DNA of 57,195 nucleotides, from positions 10,536 through 67,730 of the forward strand of contig DPJB01000042.1 of NCBI GenBank assembly GCA_003543245.1. The letters are read 5' to 3'. The notes under the pieces were generated by a model, which made no database searches, was not told where the DNA came from, and saw nothing but the letters and a program-made list of their open reading frames with translations. Origin of the DNA: Moraxellaceae bacterium (GTDB taxonomy: Bacteria > Pseudomonadota > Gammaproteobacteria > Pseudomonadales > Moraxellaceae). A program made the position numbers and the translations under genes. Positions 25,966-35,391 of this stretch are shown one piece after another (the stretch's first letter is position 1; the number at the start of each line of letters is the position of its first letter).

Positions 25966-26877
25966 TTACCTGAGTTCTGTCAGCATGCGGCACACGCCGT
26001 CCTGCCATTCCGGCATGCGCAAGGCAAATACCGATTCCAGCTTGCCTGTATTCAAGCGCGAGTTATGCGGTCGACGAGCGGGTGTGGGATAGGCCGTGGT
26101 CGGGATGGGCGACACCGTCTCCACCATCAGTGACTCACCGGCGGCCCGTGTTTGCGCAAACACAAACGAGGCATAGCCCCACCACGTTACCTCGCCCTTT
26201 GGGGCCAGATGATAAATGCCGCTCAGCTCGCGACTCACCCCGGGCCTTGCCACGACCGACCGCACAACATGGGCGGTCACATCGGCCAGCAGATCAGCCC
26301 CGGTGGGCGCCCCGGTCTGGTCATTAATCACGCTGAGTGCCGTGCGCTCACGCGCCAGATGCAACATGGTTTTTGCAAAATTGACACCACGCATGGCGTA
26401 TACCCAGCTGGTACGAAAAATCAGGTACTTGCAGGCCGACTGCAGAATGAGCTGTTCGCCTTCCAGCTTGGTGGCACCGTACACATTCAGCGGCGCAACC
26501 GGATCGGTTTCGGTCCATGGCAGATGGCCCGACCCGTCAAACACATAATCTGTGGAGTAATGCACCAGCCAGGCACCCAGCGTCTTTGCCTCACGCGCCA
26601 GCACACCCGGGGCCTCGGCATTGATACGACGTGCCTGCTCCTGCTCGCTTTCTGCCTTGTCGACAGCGGTATAGGCCGCTGCATTTACAATCACGTCCGG
26701 GGCCACCAGCCGCACGGTACGCACCAACCCGTCCAGATCAGACAGATCACCACACAAAAACCCCAACGGACCTTCTTCACCTGCCTTATCCAGCGCAATC
26801 AGCTCGCCCAGCGGGGCCAGCGCACGCTGCAACTCCCACCCCACCTGACCGTTCTTGCCCAGCAGCAGGATTCTCAT
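25966..26877 (-). CDS. rmlD: dTDP-4-dehydrorhamnose reductase
   Basis: From the ATG at 26877, inside the rmlB stop (ATGA overlap), this is a 303-residue protein starting MRILLLGKNGQVGWELQRAL. It has the NAD(P) motif GKNGQVG, NAAAYTAVDKAE, STDYVFDG and YGATKLEGE (YxxxK). It reduces dTDP-4-keto-rhamnose to dTDP-L-rhamnose. The longer open frame to 27009 has a 44-residue head with no family similarity and was rejected. Confidence 0.96.
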   Translation of the reverse strand: MRILLLGKNGQVGWELQRALAPLGELIALDKAGEEGPLGFLCGDLSDLDGLVRTVRLVAPDVIVNAAAYTAVDKAESEQEQARRINAEAPGVLAREAKTLGAWLVHYSTDYVFDGSGHLPWTETDPVAPLNVYGATKLEGEQLILQSACKYLIFRTSWVYAMRGVNFAKTMLHLARERTALSVINDQTGAPTGADLLADVTAHVVRSVVARPGVSRELSGIYHLAPKGEVTWWGYASFVFAQTRAAGESLMVETVSPIPTTAYPTPARRPHNSRLNTGKLESVFALRMPEWQDGVCRMLTELR

Positions 26878-27992
26878 GCCTGTTTGTCCTTTTGTTCGTC
26901 CTTGAGTGAATGACTGACCAGATCCCGGTTGGCGTAATTGCTGTCCACCCATTGCTGGTAGCTGCCGCTCTTCACGTGCGCCACCCATTCGGTGTTGGCG
27001 AGATACCACTCCACCGTTTTGCGAATACCGCTTTCAAATGTTTCTACCGGCACCCAGCCCAGTTCACGCTGGATTTTTGACGCATCAATCGCATAACGCA
27101 GATCGTGACCAGGACGGTCTTTTACGTAAGTGATGAGATCAATATAACGGTTTACACCCGCCGGCTTGTTGGGGGCCAGCTCTTCCAGCAATGCACACAG
27201 TGTATGCACCACTTCCAGATTCTGCTTTTCGTTGTGGCCGCCAATGTTGTAGGTCTCGCCCACCACACCTTCGGTCACCACCTTGTAGAGGGCGCGGGCA
27301 TGGTCTTCCACATACAGCCAGTCACGCACCTGGTTGCCCTTGCCATACACCGGCAGCGGCTTGCCTTCCTGCGCATTAAGAATCATCAGCGGAATGAGTT
27401 TTTCCGGAAAATGGTACGGGCCGTAATTATTGGAGCAGTTGGTGACCAGCGTAGGCAGGCCGTAGGTACGACGCCATGCACGCACCAGATGGTCCGAGCT
27501 GGCCTTGCTGGCCGAATACGGCGAGCTGGGTGCATAGGGCGTGGTTTCGGTGAACAGGTCTTCGGGGTTTTCCAGATCGCCGTACACCTCATCGGTAGAT
27601 ATGTGATGAAAGCGGAACGCCGACTTGCGCGACTCCTCCAGACCCGACCAATACTGGCGTGCTGCCTCCAGCAAGGTGTAGGTGCCCACGATATTGGTTT
27701 CGATGAATGCCGCAGGGCCATCAATGGAACGATCCACATGCGATTCTGCAGCAAGGTGCATCACCACATCGGGCTGGTGTTGTGCAAACACACGGTCCAT
27801 TTCTGCACGGTTGCAGATGTCCACCTTCTCAAAGGCATAACGCGGATCTGCATCCACCAGCACCAGCGATTCCAGATTGCCGGCATAGGTCAGCTTGTCC
27901 ACATTCACCACGCTGTCCGTGGTATTGCCAATGATGTGACGAATCACCGCCGAGCCAATAAACCCTGCCCCACCAGTCACCAGAATTTTCAT
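26874..27992 (-). CDS. rmlB: dTDP-glucose 4,6-dehydratase
   Basis: From the ATG at 27992 this is a 372-residue protein with GGAGFIGSAVIRHII (NAD motif), VNVDKLTYAGNLESL, the active-site STDEVYGDL and SPYSASKASSDHLVRA (YxxxK). It makes dTDP-4-keto-6-deoxyglucose, the branch point for rhamnose (RmlC/D) and for Qui4N (VioA-like enzyme at 54111). A start at 28004 (four more residues) is possible; neither has a good ribosome site. It heads the rml operon and has an ops-like core in its leader (28032-28039). Confidence 0.96.
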   Translation of the reverse strand: MKILVTGGAGFIGSAVIRHIIGNTTDSVVNVDKLTYAGNLESLVLVDADPRYAFEKVDICNRAEMDRVFAQHQPDVVMHLAAESHVDRSIDGPAAFIETNIVGTYTLLEAARQYWSGLEESRKSAFRFHHISTDEVYGDLENPEDLFTETTPYAPSSPYSASKASSDHLVRAWRRTYGLPTLVTNCSNNYGPYHFPEKLIPLMILNAQEGKPLPVYGKGNQVRDWLYVEDHARALYKVVTEGVVGETYNIGGHNEKQNLEVVHTLCALLEELAPNKPAGVNRYIDLITYVKDRPGHDLRYAIDASKIQRELGWVPVETFESGIRKTVEWYLANTEWVAHVKSGSYQQWVDSNYANRDLVSHSLKDEQKDKQA

Positions 27993-28031
27993 GCAAAGAT
28001 GCATCCAGGCAATGAATAAGAGAGCACAGGC

Positions 28032-28039
28032 CTACCGCC
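28032..28039 (-). promoter_or_regulatory. ops-like core upstream of rmlB
   Basis: The minus strand reads GGCGGTAG followed by GCCTG in the non-coding gap between the flippase and rmlB, about 40 bp before rmlB. The eight core bases match ops, but the following bases differ from the RfaH-preferred CGTG. A second RfaH recruitment point is possible but not firm. Confidence 0.35.
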
Positions 28040-28111
28040 CGCGCATAGATGCTCTATGGTACCAAAACGGCACCAATAGTGGGCCATCCCCGGCAAGGGG
28101 GTGCCATCCGC

Positions 28112-29548
28112 CTAGCGGGGACGGGAGCGGAACCAGCTGATGGTTTCGGCAAGGTGCGGCAGCCGCAGCAGCCAGGCCATCGACAGAAACATGCCGGCCC
28201 CCACGCCCGCCAGTACTACCAGCTCCAGCAGGGCCATGTCTGTCTGCCAGCGCTGCTCCAGCCACCCCACCAGCAGCGCCATGGGCACGGCCAGGGCCAG
28301 TACCGGCAGACAGTCCATGATCTGGGCACGGGGGCCATAGTCCAGAAACCTGCCCGTGTAATGCGCATTGATCAGGAAGGCGATCAGGGTAAAGAGCACC
28401 GTACTCCAGACAATGCCCAATACCCCGAAAAAGGCTCCTGCCACCAGAAACAGGGTGCCCAGCACTTTCTTGAACACCTCCAGCCGAAAGAACAGGTGCG
28501 AATGCCCCTGCGCCTTGAGCACCTGCAGGTTGAGCATGAGCAAGGGCGCGAGCAGGCTGGCCAGACACATCACCTGCAGGACCGGCACCGCCGGCTGCCA
28601 CTTCTGACCAAACAGGCCCACAATCAATGGCCCCGACACGGCCAGCAGGCCCAGCATCATGGGAATGTTGAGCAGCATCAGACTGCGGATGGAAAACCTT
28701 ACACCCTTGCGCAACTGCTCCCTGTCACCGGCCGCTGCCGAAAACACCGGAAAGGCCACGCTGGCCAGAAGACTACCCAGAATGCCCATGGGCATTTCGC
28801 GGGCACCATCGGCCCGGTTATAAAACCCCAGCTCACGTACCCCGTGCATCTTGCCGATCAGCAGCGAGTAAACGCGCGTGTAAAACACATCCATCAGCGC
28901 CGCAATCATCAGGTAGCCGCCAAAGGCAAACAGCCGGCGCACAGACTCCATGCTGAACACCCGTGCCGGCCGCCAGGCATGCAACAGCCACAACAGCACC
29001 GTATTCACCGATGTTGCCACCAGCACCTGTGCCGCCAGCGCCCAGATACCATAGCCGGCCCATGCCATGGCGATGGCCACAACGCCCGACACCAGGCCTG
29101 CGGCCACACTGATCTTCATCTGCAGCCGGAACTCCAGATGCCGGGTAAGCAAGGTGGTGTGAATGGCACTCAAGGCACTCAGGAACAGGTTAAGCGCCAG
29201 CAGCATGACCAGCGGCACCAGTACCGGTTGCCCGTAAAACCGCGCAAATGCCGGGGCAGACACACAAAATGCCAGCCCCAGCAACGTGGCCATGAGCAGG
29301 TTAAACCAGAACACCGTGGACTCGTCGGTGTGGGTAATGTCCTTGCGCTGGATAAGCGCCGCAGAAAAGCCCCCGTCCACAAACACGTTGGCCAGCCCAC
29401 CAAACAGATACAGCAAGGCCACCGTGCCAAACACCTCGGGCGCCAGCAAGCGTGCCAGCACAATGGTGACGACAATATAAAAGCCTTGGCGCAACAGGAT
29501 TTCTGCACCACTCCACAGCAACGCCGAGCGGGCCTTATGTTTGAGCAT
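28112..29548 (-). CDS. Polysaccharide flippase (Wzx/WzxC type), copy 1
   Basis: This 478-residue, very hydrophobic protein has about 12-14 predicted membrane helices and belongs to the oligosaccharide-flippase/polysaccharide-transport group (LLRQGFYIVVTIVLARLLAPEVFGTVALLYLFGGLANVFVDGGFSAALIQRKD at the start). Members move lipid-linked glycans across the inner membrane. It is one of four flippases in the locus. A terminator-like hairpin (29687-29713) lies upstream, after the PglF-like gene, so it probably has its own promoter in the 138-bp gap; no clear -35/-10 was found. Confidence 0.9.
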   Translation of the reverse strand: MLKHKARSALLWSGAEILLRQGFYIVVTIVLARLLAPEVFGTVALLYLFGGLANVFVDGGFSAALIQRKDITHTDESTVFWFNLLMATLLGLAFCVSAPAFARFYGQPVLVPLVMLLALNLFLSALSAIHTTLLTRHLEFRLQMKISVAAGLVSGVVAIAMAWAGYGIWALAAQVLVATSVNTVLLWLLHAWRPARVFSMESVRRLFAFGGYLMIAALMDVFYTRVYSLLIGKMHGVRELGFYNRADGAREMPMGILGSLLASVAFPVFSAAAGDREQLRKGVRFSIRSLMLLNIPMMLGLLAVSGPLIVGLFGQKWQPAVPVLQVMCLASLLAPLLMLNLQVLKAQGHSHLFFRLEVFKKVLGTLFLVAGAFFGVLGIVWSTVLFTLIAFLINAHYTGRFLDYGPRAQIMDCLPVLALAVPMALLVGWLEQRWQTDMALLELVVLAGVGAGMFLSMAWLLRLPHLAETISWFRSRPR

Positions 29549-29686
29549 GACTGGTTGTTCTTTTTATGATGAAGCCGGTATTAATAATTGTTCCAGATTG
29601 GCCGCATGTCATGTGCATGCGGATATTTTCAGGGATATCCAGGGAAAAACGATTACCCCTGCAAAATCAGGGAAAAGTGTCCCATA

Positions 29687-29713
29687 AAAAACGCGGCTCG
29701 GGGCCGCGTTTTT
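29687..29713. terminator. Intrinsic terminator after the PglF/WbpM-like gene
   Basis: AAAAACGCGGC and GCCGCGTTTTT (29687-29697 / 29703-29713) form a GC stem with a 5-nt loop and A/T runs on both sides. It sits 27 bp after the PglF/WbpM-like stop. It implies a transcript end inside the long polysaccharide gene run, unless RfaH-modified polymerase reads through. Confidence 0.88.
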
Positions 29714-29739
29714 CATATAACTGCATACAGGCCCACAAC

Positions 29740-31695
29740 TTACTGCGCCGGGTTGCCCTCACGGCGGGCAAACGGCACTACATTCGGAGCATCAGGATCA
29801 GGTGTTACATCAATGGGAGTAATCAGCCCCATTACCGTCATGTCCGGCGAGTAGCCCTCCACCACCCTTGCCAACGTAGCCTTGAGGCTGACCACATCGT
29901 AGGCCCGGGCCATTTCACGCAACGACAGCATCAGGTCCTCGTATTCCGGCAAGGGCAGATGGTTTTCCATGGCCCGCATGATGCGCGGGTGCGACGTGCC
30001 CGAAACATTGCTGCCAATCAGCAACTCTTCGTACAGTTTTTCGCCCGGACGCAGGCCGGAATAGGCAATCTCGATGTCGCCATCGGGCTCGCCCGGCTCG
30101 CGCACGGTCATGCCACTCAGACGGATCATCTTGCGGGCCAGGTCCACAATCCTTACTGACTCGCCCATGTCCAGCACAAACACATCACCGCCCGCCCCCA
30201 TGGCACCGGCCTGAATCACCAGCTGCGAGGCCTCGGGGATGGTCATGAAATAACGGGTGACTTCCGGGTGAGTGACCGTTACCGGCCCCCCCTTTGCAAT
30301 CTGGGCACGAAACAGCGGCACTACCGAGCCCGACGACCCCAGCACATTGCCAAAACGCACCATGCAGAAACGGGTTTTCATGTCCGGCTCGGCCGCCAGC
30401 GCCTGCAGGGCTAGCTCGGCCAGACGCTTGGATGCCCCCATCACATTGGTTGGGCGCACCGCCTTGTCGGTAGAGATCAGAACAAAGGTAGACACCCCCG
30501 CCCTTACTGCCGCCTTAGCCGCCCGCAGCGTACCAAAGGCATTGTTCATGATGCCTTCGAACGGGTTCCACTCCACCAGTGGCACATGCTTGTAGGCGGC
30601 CGCGTGGTACACCGTACTCACCCCGTAATGCGACATCACACTGGCCATGCGCTCCTCGTGCAGTACCGAGCCCAGCACCGGGATGACCTGCACATTGCCC
30701 GCTACCACCTTGAGCTCCTGATCAACGGCATACAGGGCAAATTCACTGAGCTCCCACAGCAACAAACGCGACGGATTATGTTTGAGTACCTGACGGCACA
30801 GCTCGGCACCGATAGAGCCACCGGCACCCGTCACCAGCACACATTTACCGGCAATGTCCTTTTGCAGCAGTTCGGCCGACGGCGGTACCGCATCACGGCC
30901 CAGCAAGTCGACAATATCCACGTCACGGATATCCGAGATGGATACCTCGCCGCCCACCAGCTGCGTAAAGCCCGGCAGCGAACGCACATGTACCTTGTAC
31001 GGCTCCAGACGATTGATCACCTCGCTGCGGCGCGAACGCGATGCAGACGGCAGGGCAATCAGCACCTCATCCAGCAACAATTGCTGGTGCAGGCGACCAA
31101 AGTCCTTGCCGGCATACACACGCAGGCCCAGCACCGTGGTGCCCGACATGCCCAGGGCATCATCAAAGAATGCCACCGCATGATATTCATTTGATGCCCG
31201 CAAGGCCGCCAGCAATTGCCGGCCCGCCGCCCCTGCACCGTAGATGGCCACACGCCGTACACCCGACTGGTGCTGCACCATCTTGCGCACCATCCAGCGA
31301 ATGCCCGAGCGGCTAAGCCATACCCACAAGAACATGAAAAAGCCGAACATGAACGGCACAGTGCGCGGCAGAAACACCATGCGCGCAAGTGCCAGCGCAA
31401 ACAGGATGGCCACCACGGCAGACACGGCCATGATCAGGTCGTGCAGCAGCTTTTCATCAAAGGCACGCACCACGGCACGGTACACACCGCTAAGGGCCAG
31501 CGCCCCCACACCCAGCAGGCCTATCCAGAGCGGCCACGACGGCACCTGCGGCAGTACATCCGGAGAAAAATTGTCCAGGCGCATGGCATGGGCCAGCCAG
31601 AACAGGCCGGGCAACACCACCAGATCGGCCGCCAGCAAGACCAGCTGCTTGGCGCGGCGCGGCAAGGCTGACAGCTGTAACAACAGGGTTTGCAT
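29740..31695 (-). CDS. UDP-GlcNAc 4,6-dehydratase, membrane type (PglF/WbpM-like)
   Basis: This 651-residue protein has four N-terminal membrane helices (about 17-135), a first Rossmann-like domain (IYGAGAAGRQ, 151-160) and a C-terminal dehydratase domain with TGAGGSIG (289-296). STDKAVRPTNVMGASK (408-423) carries the Ser/Met/Lys catalytic set of WbpM-type enzymes rather than YxxxK. These enzymes convert UDP-GlcNAc to UDP-4-keto-6-deoxy-GlcNAc. Upstream on the same strand lie PglE-, PglD- and PglC-like genes, so UDP-diacetylbacillosamine is the likely product of the set. Confidence 0.93.
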   Translation of the reverse strand: MQTLLLQLSALPRRAKQLVLLAADLVVLPGLFWLAHAMRLDNFSPDVLPQVPSWPLWIGLLGVGALALSGVYRAVVRAFDEKLLHDLIMAVSAVVAILFALALARMVFLPRTVPFMFGFFMFLWVWLSRSGIRWMVRKMVQHQSGVRRVAIYGAGAAGRQLLAALRASNEYHAVAFFDDALGMSGTTVLGLRVYAGKDFGRLHQQLLLDEVLIALPSASRSRRSEVINRLEPYKVHVRSLPGFTQLVGGEVSISDIRDVDIVDLLGRDAVPPSAELLQKDIAGKCVLVTGAGGSIGAELCRQVLKHNPSRLLLWELSEFALYAVDQELKVVAGNVQVIPVLGSVLHEERMASVMSHYGVSTVYHAAAYKHVPLVEWNPFEGIMNNAFGTLRAAKAAVRAGVSTFVLISTDKAVRPTNVMGASKRLAELALQALAAEPDMKTRFCMVRFGNVLGSSGSVVPLFRAQIAKGGPVTVTHPEVTRYFMTIPEASQLVIQAGAMGAGGDVFVLDMGESVRIVDLARKMIRLSGMTVREPGEPDGDIEIAYSGLRPGEKLYEELLIGSNVSGTSHPRIMRAMENHLPLPEYEDLMLSLREMARAYDVVSLKATLARVVEGYSPDMTVMGLITPIDVTPDPDAPNVVPFARREGNPAQ

Positions 31696-31818
31696 AGGGT
31701 CCGTCCACTTGCAAAAACATCAGGCCCAAAACATGAAAGGGCCAATAAACACACCGCCCACTCAGCCCGCCTAGAATGAGCGAGCGGTGTGACAACTTAT
31801 TGTTGCGGCAATTAAGTG

Positions 31819-33000
31819 TTAACTGTGCGCCAATGCCATCACTTCGCGGATGACCGCACAAGTCTTGTCTATCTCGGCGGGCGTAAGCGTAGGATGAGTG
31901 AGAAACATCAGGCTGGTTTCGCCCAGTTCACGGGCCACGGGCAGGCGTTCTGCCGGGCGCCAGGGCGTGCCGTCAAAAGCCTTTTCCAGATACACCTCGG
32001 AGCACGATCCGGAATAACACGGCACCCCGAGGGAAACGATTTCTTCAATAATACGGTCACGGCTCCAGCCGTCGGCCAATTCCTCTGGGCGTACAAAGGC
32101 ATAGGCGCGATACCAGGCATGCTCCACCTCGGCCGGCACAAGCGGTACACGCAATGCCGGAGACTCTGCACAGGCGGCCAGAATGGCCGTGGCATGTGCC
32201 GTACGGGCCTTGTGCCAGTCGTCCATGCGCCGGAGCTGGATACGACCGATGGCCCCCTGCATTTCCAGCATGCGCCAGTTGGTACCAAACGATTCATGCA
32301 GCCAGCGAAAACCCGGCGCATGCGTGCGGTTGTATACCGCATCAAAACTCTTGCCGTGGTCCTTGTATGACCATGCCGCATTCCACAGGTCTTCACTGTT
32401 GGTGGTGAGCATCCCGCCCTCACCCCCGGTACTCATGATCTTGTCTTGACAGAACGACCACGCAGCCGCATCGCCCAGGCCACCAACGGACGTGCCATGC
32501 CATTTGGCCCCGTGCGCCTGCGCACAGTCTTCAATCACCGACAGGTCGTGCTCAACGGCCAGCGCATTAAGCCCATCCATGTCACACGGCCACCCGGCAA
32601 GGTGCACGGCAATAATCGCTTTTGTTTTTGACGTGATCACACGCGCCACGGTTGCTGGCGTAATGTTTTGCGAATCGCGGTCTACATCGGCAAATACCGG
32701 CGTGGCACCGGCAGTGACAATCGTGCTTACCGAGGCCAAAAAGGTGCGCGGCGTAACAATCACCTCGTCACCCGGGCCAATCCCCAATGCTTTTAATGCC
32801 AGATCAAGCGCCAGCGTACCGTTGGAGAGCGCCACCGCATGCGGCACCTCGCACCAGGCAGCAAACTCCCTTTCAAACTCGCGGCATTCCTGCCCGGTCC
32901 AGTAATTAACCTTGTTGGAGAGCACCACACGAGAGACAGCATCGGCCTCTTCCTGCGTAAAACTGGGCCAAGGCGAAAACGGGGTATTCAGCATAATCAA
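31819..33000 (-). CDS. PglE-like sugar aminotransferase (DegT/DnrJ/EryC1)
   Basis: This 393-residue PLP-dependent aminotransferase has ALSNGTLALDLALKAL (phosphate site), the cofactor aspartate in IEDCAQAHGA (D158), and the internal aldimine lysine K187 in SFCQDKIMSTGGEGG. With a 4,6-dehydratase downstream and a PglD-like acetyltransferase 12 bp upstream, the likely reaction is amination at C4 of UDP-4-keto-6-deoxy-GlcNAc. The start may be the first ATG or the one two codons on (MLNTPFSPWP). Confidence 0.9.
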   Translation of the reverse strand: MIMLNTPFSPWPSFTQEEADAVSRVVLSNKVNYWTGQECREFEREFAAWCEVPHAVALSNGTLALDLALKALGIGPGDEVIVTPRTFLASVSTIVTAGATPVFADVDRDSQNITPATVARVITSKTKAIIAVHLAGWPCDMDGLNALAVEHDLSVIEDCAQAHGAKWHGTSVGGLGDAAAWSFCQDKIMSTGGEGGMLTTNSEDLWNAAWSYKDHGKSFDAVYNRTHAPGFRWLHESFGTNWRMLEMQGAIGRIQLRRMDDWHKARTAHATAILAACAESPALRVPLVPAEVEHAWYRAYAFVRPEELADGWSRDRIIEEIVSLGVPCYSGSCSEVYLEKAFDGTPWRPAERLPVARELGETSLMFLTHPTLTPAEIDKTCAVIREVMALAHS

Positions 33001-33012
33001 ACAACCAGAAAA

Positions 33013-33666
33013 TTATGACCGGACCAAGGGCTTGGCAGGGTTACCCACCACAGTCACACCGGGTGGTACATCCCTGGTGACAACAGCGCCCATCCCCACA
33101 ATGGCCCCCTTGCCAATCACCAGCGGCTTACCGGGCAAGCCCTGCTTGATGATGGCACCGGTGCCGATATAGGCGTGGTCTTCGATATGAACGTTGCCGT
33201 TACAGCTTACCCGGGGGGCAAAGGTTACATAGTCACCAATCACGCAATCGTGCCCAACATAGCTGTAGGTATTGGCGTGAAAACAGCGGCCAATGCTTAC
33301 ATTGGCAGTGATGTCTACGTAGGCGCTCAGGATACTGCCTTCTGCCAGCGTAGCGCCGCGCACAAAACTGTAGTCCCCACACACCGGAATCTGGCGAATA
33401 CCGTCGCGCTGCAGCTTATGGTCCAGTTTTTCCCTTATCACGCTATTGGCAATTGCAATGGTGGCAAACTTTTCCGGCTCCGGCTGTGCCAGAAAAGCCT
33501 CGTAGTTAAGAACGTCAAAGCCATCCACCACCGGCTTGTCGCTGCCGTCATCAATGTAGACCACACGACTATTGTCGCCGGCACGCTCTAACTGACGTGC
33601 AAACCAGAACATGATTTCCTGTCCAAAACCACTGGCACCATACAAGCCATAAATCTTGCTGCTCAT
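33013..33666 (-). CDS. PglD-like sugar O/N-acetyltransferase (NeuD family)
   Basis: This 217-residue protein has an N-terminal nucleotide-sugar-binding Rossmann-like half (KIYGLYGASGFGQEIMFW) and a C-terminal left-handed beta-helix of hexapeptide repeats (from GATLAEGSILSA to VIGKGAIVGMGAVVTRDVPPG). It ends in GNPAKPLV, which is typical of the NeuD/PglD family. In this context it most likely N-acetylates UDP-4-amino-6-deoxy-GlcNAc to UDP-diacetylbacillosamine. It is 2 bp from the PglC-like gene. Confidence 0.92.
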   Translation of the reverse strand: MSSKIYGLYGASGFGQEIMFWFARQLERAGDNSRVVYIDDGSDKPVVDGFDVLNYEAFLAQPEPEKFATIAIANSVIREKLDHKLQRDGIRQIPVCGDYSFVRGATLAEGSILSAYVDITANVSIGRCFHANTYSYVGHDCVIGDYVTFAPRVSCNGNVHIEDHAYIGTGAIIKQGLPGKPLVIGKGAIVGMGAVVTRDVPPGVTVVGNPAKPLVRS

Positions 33667-33668
33667 GA

Positions 33669-34271
33669 TTATTCCTTTTTCACGGTTCCGTAAAATCTGG
33701 TCATGGTGGCCTCGCCATCGGCACTTATGCCATCACGCACCACTACCTTTTTTACCGTCATAAACAAAATCCTGATATCCAGCCATAACGACTGATTATC
33801 GACATACCACACATCCAGCTTGAACTTGTCTTCCCAGCTGATGGCATTGCGACCATTAATCTGCGCCCAGCCTGTTACACCCGGCTTTGCCTCATGCCGA
33901 CGCGCCTGCTCAGGCGAATACAGCGGCAAGTATTCCATCAGCAAAGGGCGCGGCCCCACCAGGCTCATATCGCCTTTCAGCACGTTCCACAGTTCCGGTA
34001 GCTCATCCAGACTGGCAGAACGCAGGAACTGCCCAAACGGGGTAAGACGCTGATCGTCAGGCAGTGCATTGCCTTGCGCATCCACCGCATCAAGCATGGT
34101 GCGAAACTTGATCATTTCGAAAGGCTTGCCGTGCATACCGGGGCGCACCTGACGGAACAGTACCGGGGATCCCAGGTTCTTGCGCACCATGTAGGCCACA
34201 CCCAGAAAAACAGGGGACAACACCACTAGTGCGCCGACAGAAGCCATTACATCAAACGTGCGCTTGATCAT
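33669..34271 (-). CDS. Initiating phosphoglycosyl transferase (PglC-like)
   Basis: This 200-residue protein is the short monotopic type, one N-terminal re-entrant hydrophobic segment (MIKRTFDVMASVGALVVLSPVFLGVAYM) plus a cytosolic domain. It carries PFEMIKFRTM, the Asp-Glu dyad in SLDELPELWNVLKGDMSLVGPRP, and KPGVTGWAQINGRN. It transfers a phospho-sugar, here probably diacetylbacillosamine, to undecaprenyl phosphate to start the repeat unit. It overlaps the upstream broken glycosyltransferase by 4 bp. Confidence 0.95.
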   Translation of the reverse strand: MIKRTFDVMASVGALVVLSPVFLGVAYMVRKNLGSPVLFRQVRPGMHGKPFEMIKFRTMLDAVDAQGNALPDDQRLTPFGQFLRSASLDELPELWNVLKGDMSLVGPRPLLMEYLPLYSPEQARRHEAKPGVTGWAQINGRNAISWEDKFKLDVWYVDNQSLWLDIRILFMTVKKVVVRDGISADGEATMTRFYGTVKKE

Positions 34272-35391
34272 TTGGCCTCTCCCTCAATGCCCATTTCACG
34301 CAACATCACCACATTCGCATCATATTTGGACTCCGCAATTTCGCGGGAACGCTTGCCCATGCGTTCTACCAGATCAGGAGAAAAAATGAACTTCTCCCTA
34401 GCGGCCACCAACACATCAATCGACTTTAATGGCACCAGAAAGCCATTATCACCATCCACCACTGTTTCACGGCAGCCGGGCGCATAAGTAGTAAAGATCA
34501 AACGCCCCATCGCCATGAATTCCAGCACAGCACGGTGCGTTTCTTTGCGATAGGGCAGCAGCACATATACGGTGCAACCGGCAACTGCAAGACGCACATC
34601 GGACAAGCGACCGAGATATTCCACTACTCCCTCCGACATCCAGTCATTCAGTTCCTGCTTACGAATAGAATACGGGTTTTCATCAATCCATCCGACAAGC
34701 CGAAACACCGTTCCGGGGTTGTACGCCGTCATGTTCCAAGCGGGCTCAACATATTCCCGAACTCCTTTGTCCCCCAGCAAACAGGCAGCCAACAGAAATA
34801 CGCGCGGCCCCACGGAAAGCGCACGCCCCGAAAGCTGCGCAACATCTACGCCCGAGCCGTTGACCACCACCGACGGGATATTCGCCGGAAGCAAGCCGAG
34901 CTCGCGGGACAGCCCCTTGCCATCGGGATTCTGGAAAAACACCTTGTGCATCCGGCACAAAGCACACCAGTACAATATCCGCACCAGACGCGTGACCAGT
35001 CTCTGCCGAGAGCCGGTGACGGCGTAACCCAAGCCCGTCACCAACGCGTAGCGGCGCGGCACTCGCACGAGTCCCGCAGCAATGGCCCCCTCGATCACGG
35101 CCTTGATCGTGTATGGAAACGTCATATCGGGGCGGCTTCTCCTGAACAGCAGGAGAGGTGACTATACGAGCAAAATGTCAGAAAGGGAGATCGTACCTGC
35201 TCGCTGAAGATCGAGCTCATGTAACTAAACTCGCCCACACCCAAGCCACCAAACGAAGGTCTGACTTCGAACGCCCCAGGCACGGGCACACTCACTTCCG
35301 CGCCGGCGGCCAACAACGCCTGCATTAATTCCCCACGAAACATGGGAAGCGACTCCGCAGAGCTCGCAATCATGACGATCCTAAACCCCAC
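34268..35391 (-). pseudogene. Disrupted GT4 glycosyltransferase (PglA-like), frameshift plus stop
   Basis: Two open frames make up one GT4 protein. The 5' piece (35391-35122) gives IVMIASSAESLPMFRGELMQALLAAGAEV, a GT4 N-terminus. The 3' piece (35125-34268) begins MTFPYTIKAVIEGAIAAGL and continues through TGLGYAVTG, DGKGLSRELGL, LLPYRKETHRAVLEFMAMG (family E-x7-E region) and the C-terminus. The joining segment is readable only in the 3' frame: GTISLSDILLV, then TAG, then SPLLLFRRSRPD, the usual residues before YTIK. So there is a frame change near 35195 and an in-frame stop near 35165. The gene is probably inactive, unless these are sequencing errors. Confidence 0.82.

Noticed and set aside
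28049..29569. 506-codon plus-strand frame opposite flippase copy 1
   Set aside because: Composition is dominated by H, Q, R and P, as expected antisense to a Leu/Val-rich membrane protein gene.
29619..29680. Repeated CAGGGA motifs upstream of flippase copy 1 as operator repeats
   Set aside because: Spacing is irregular and the copies are short; chance is a sufficient explanation.
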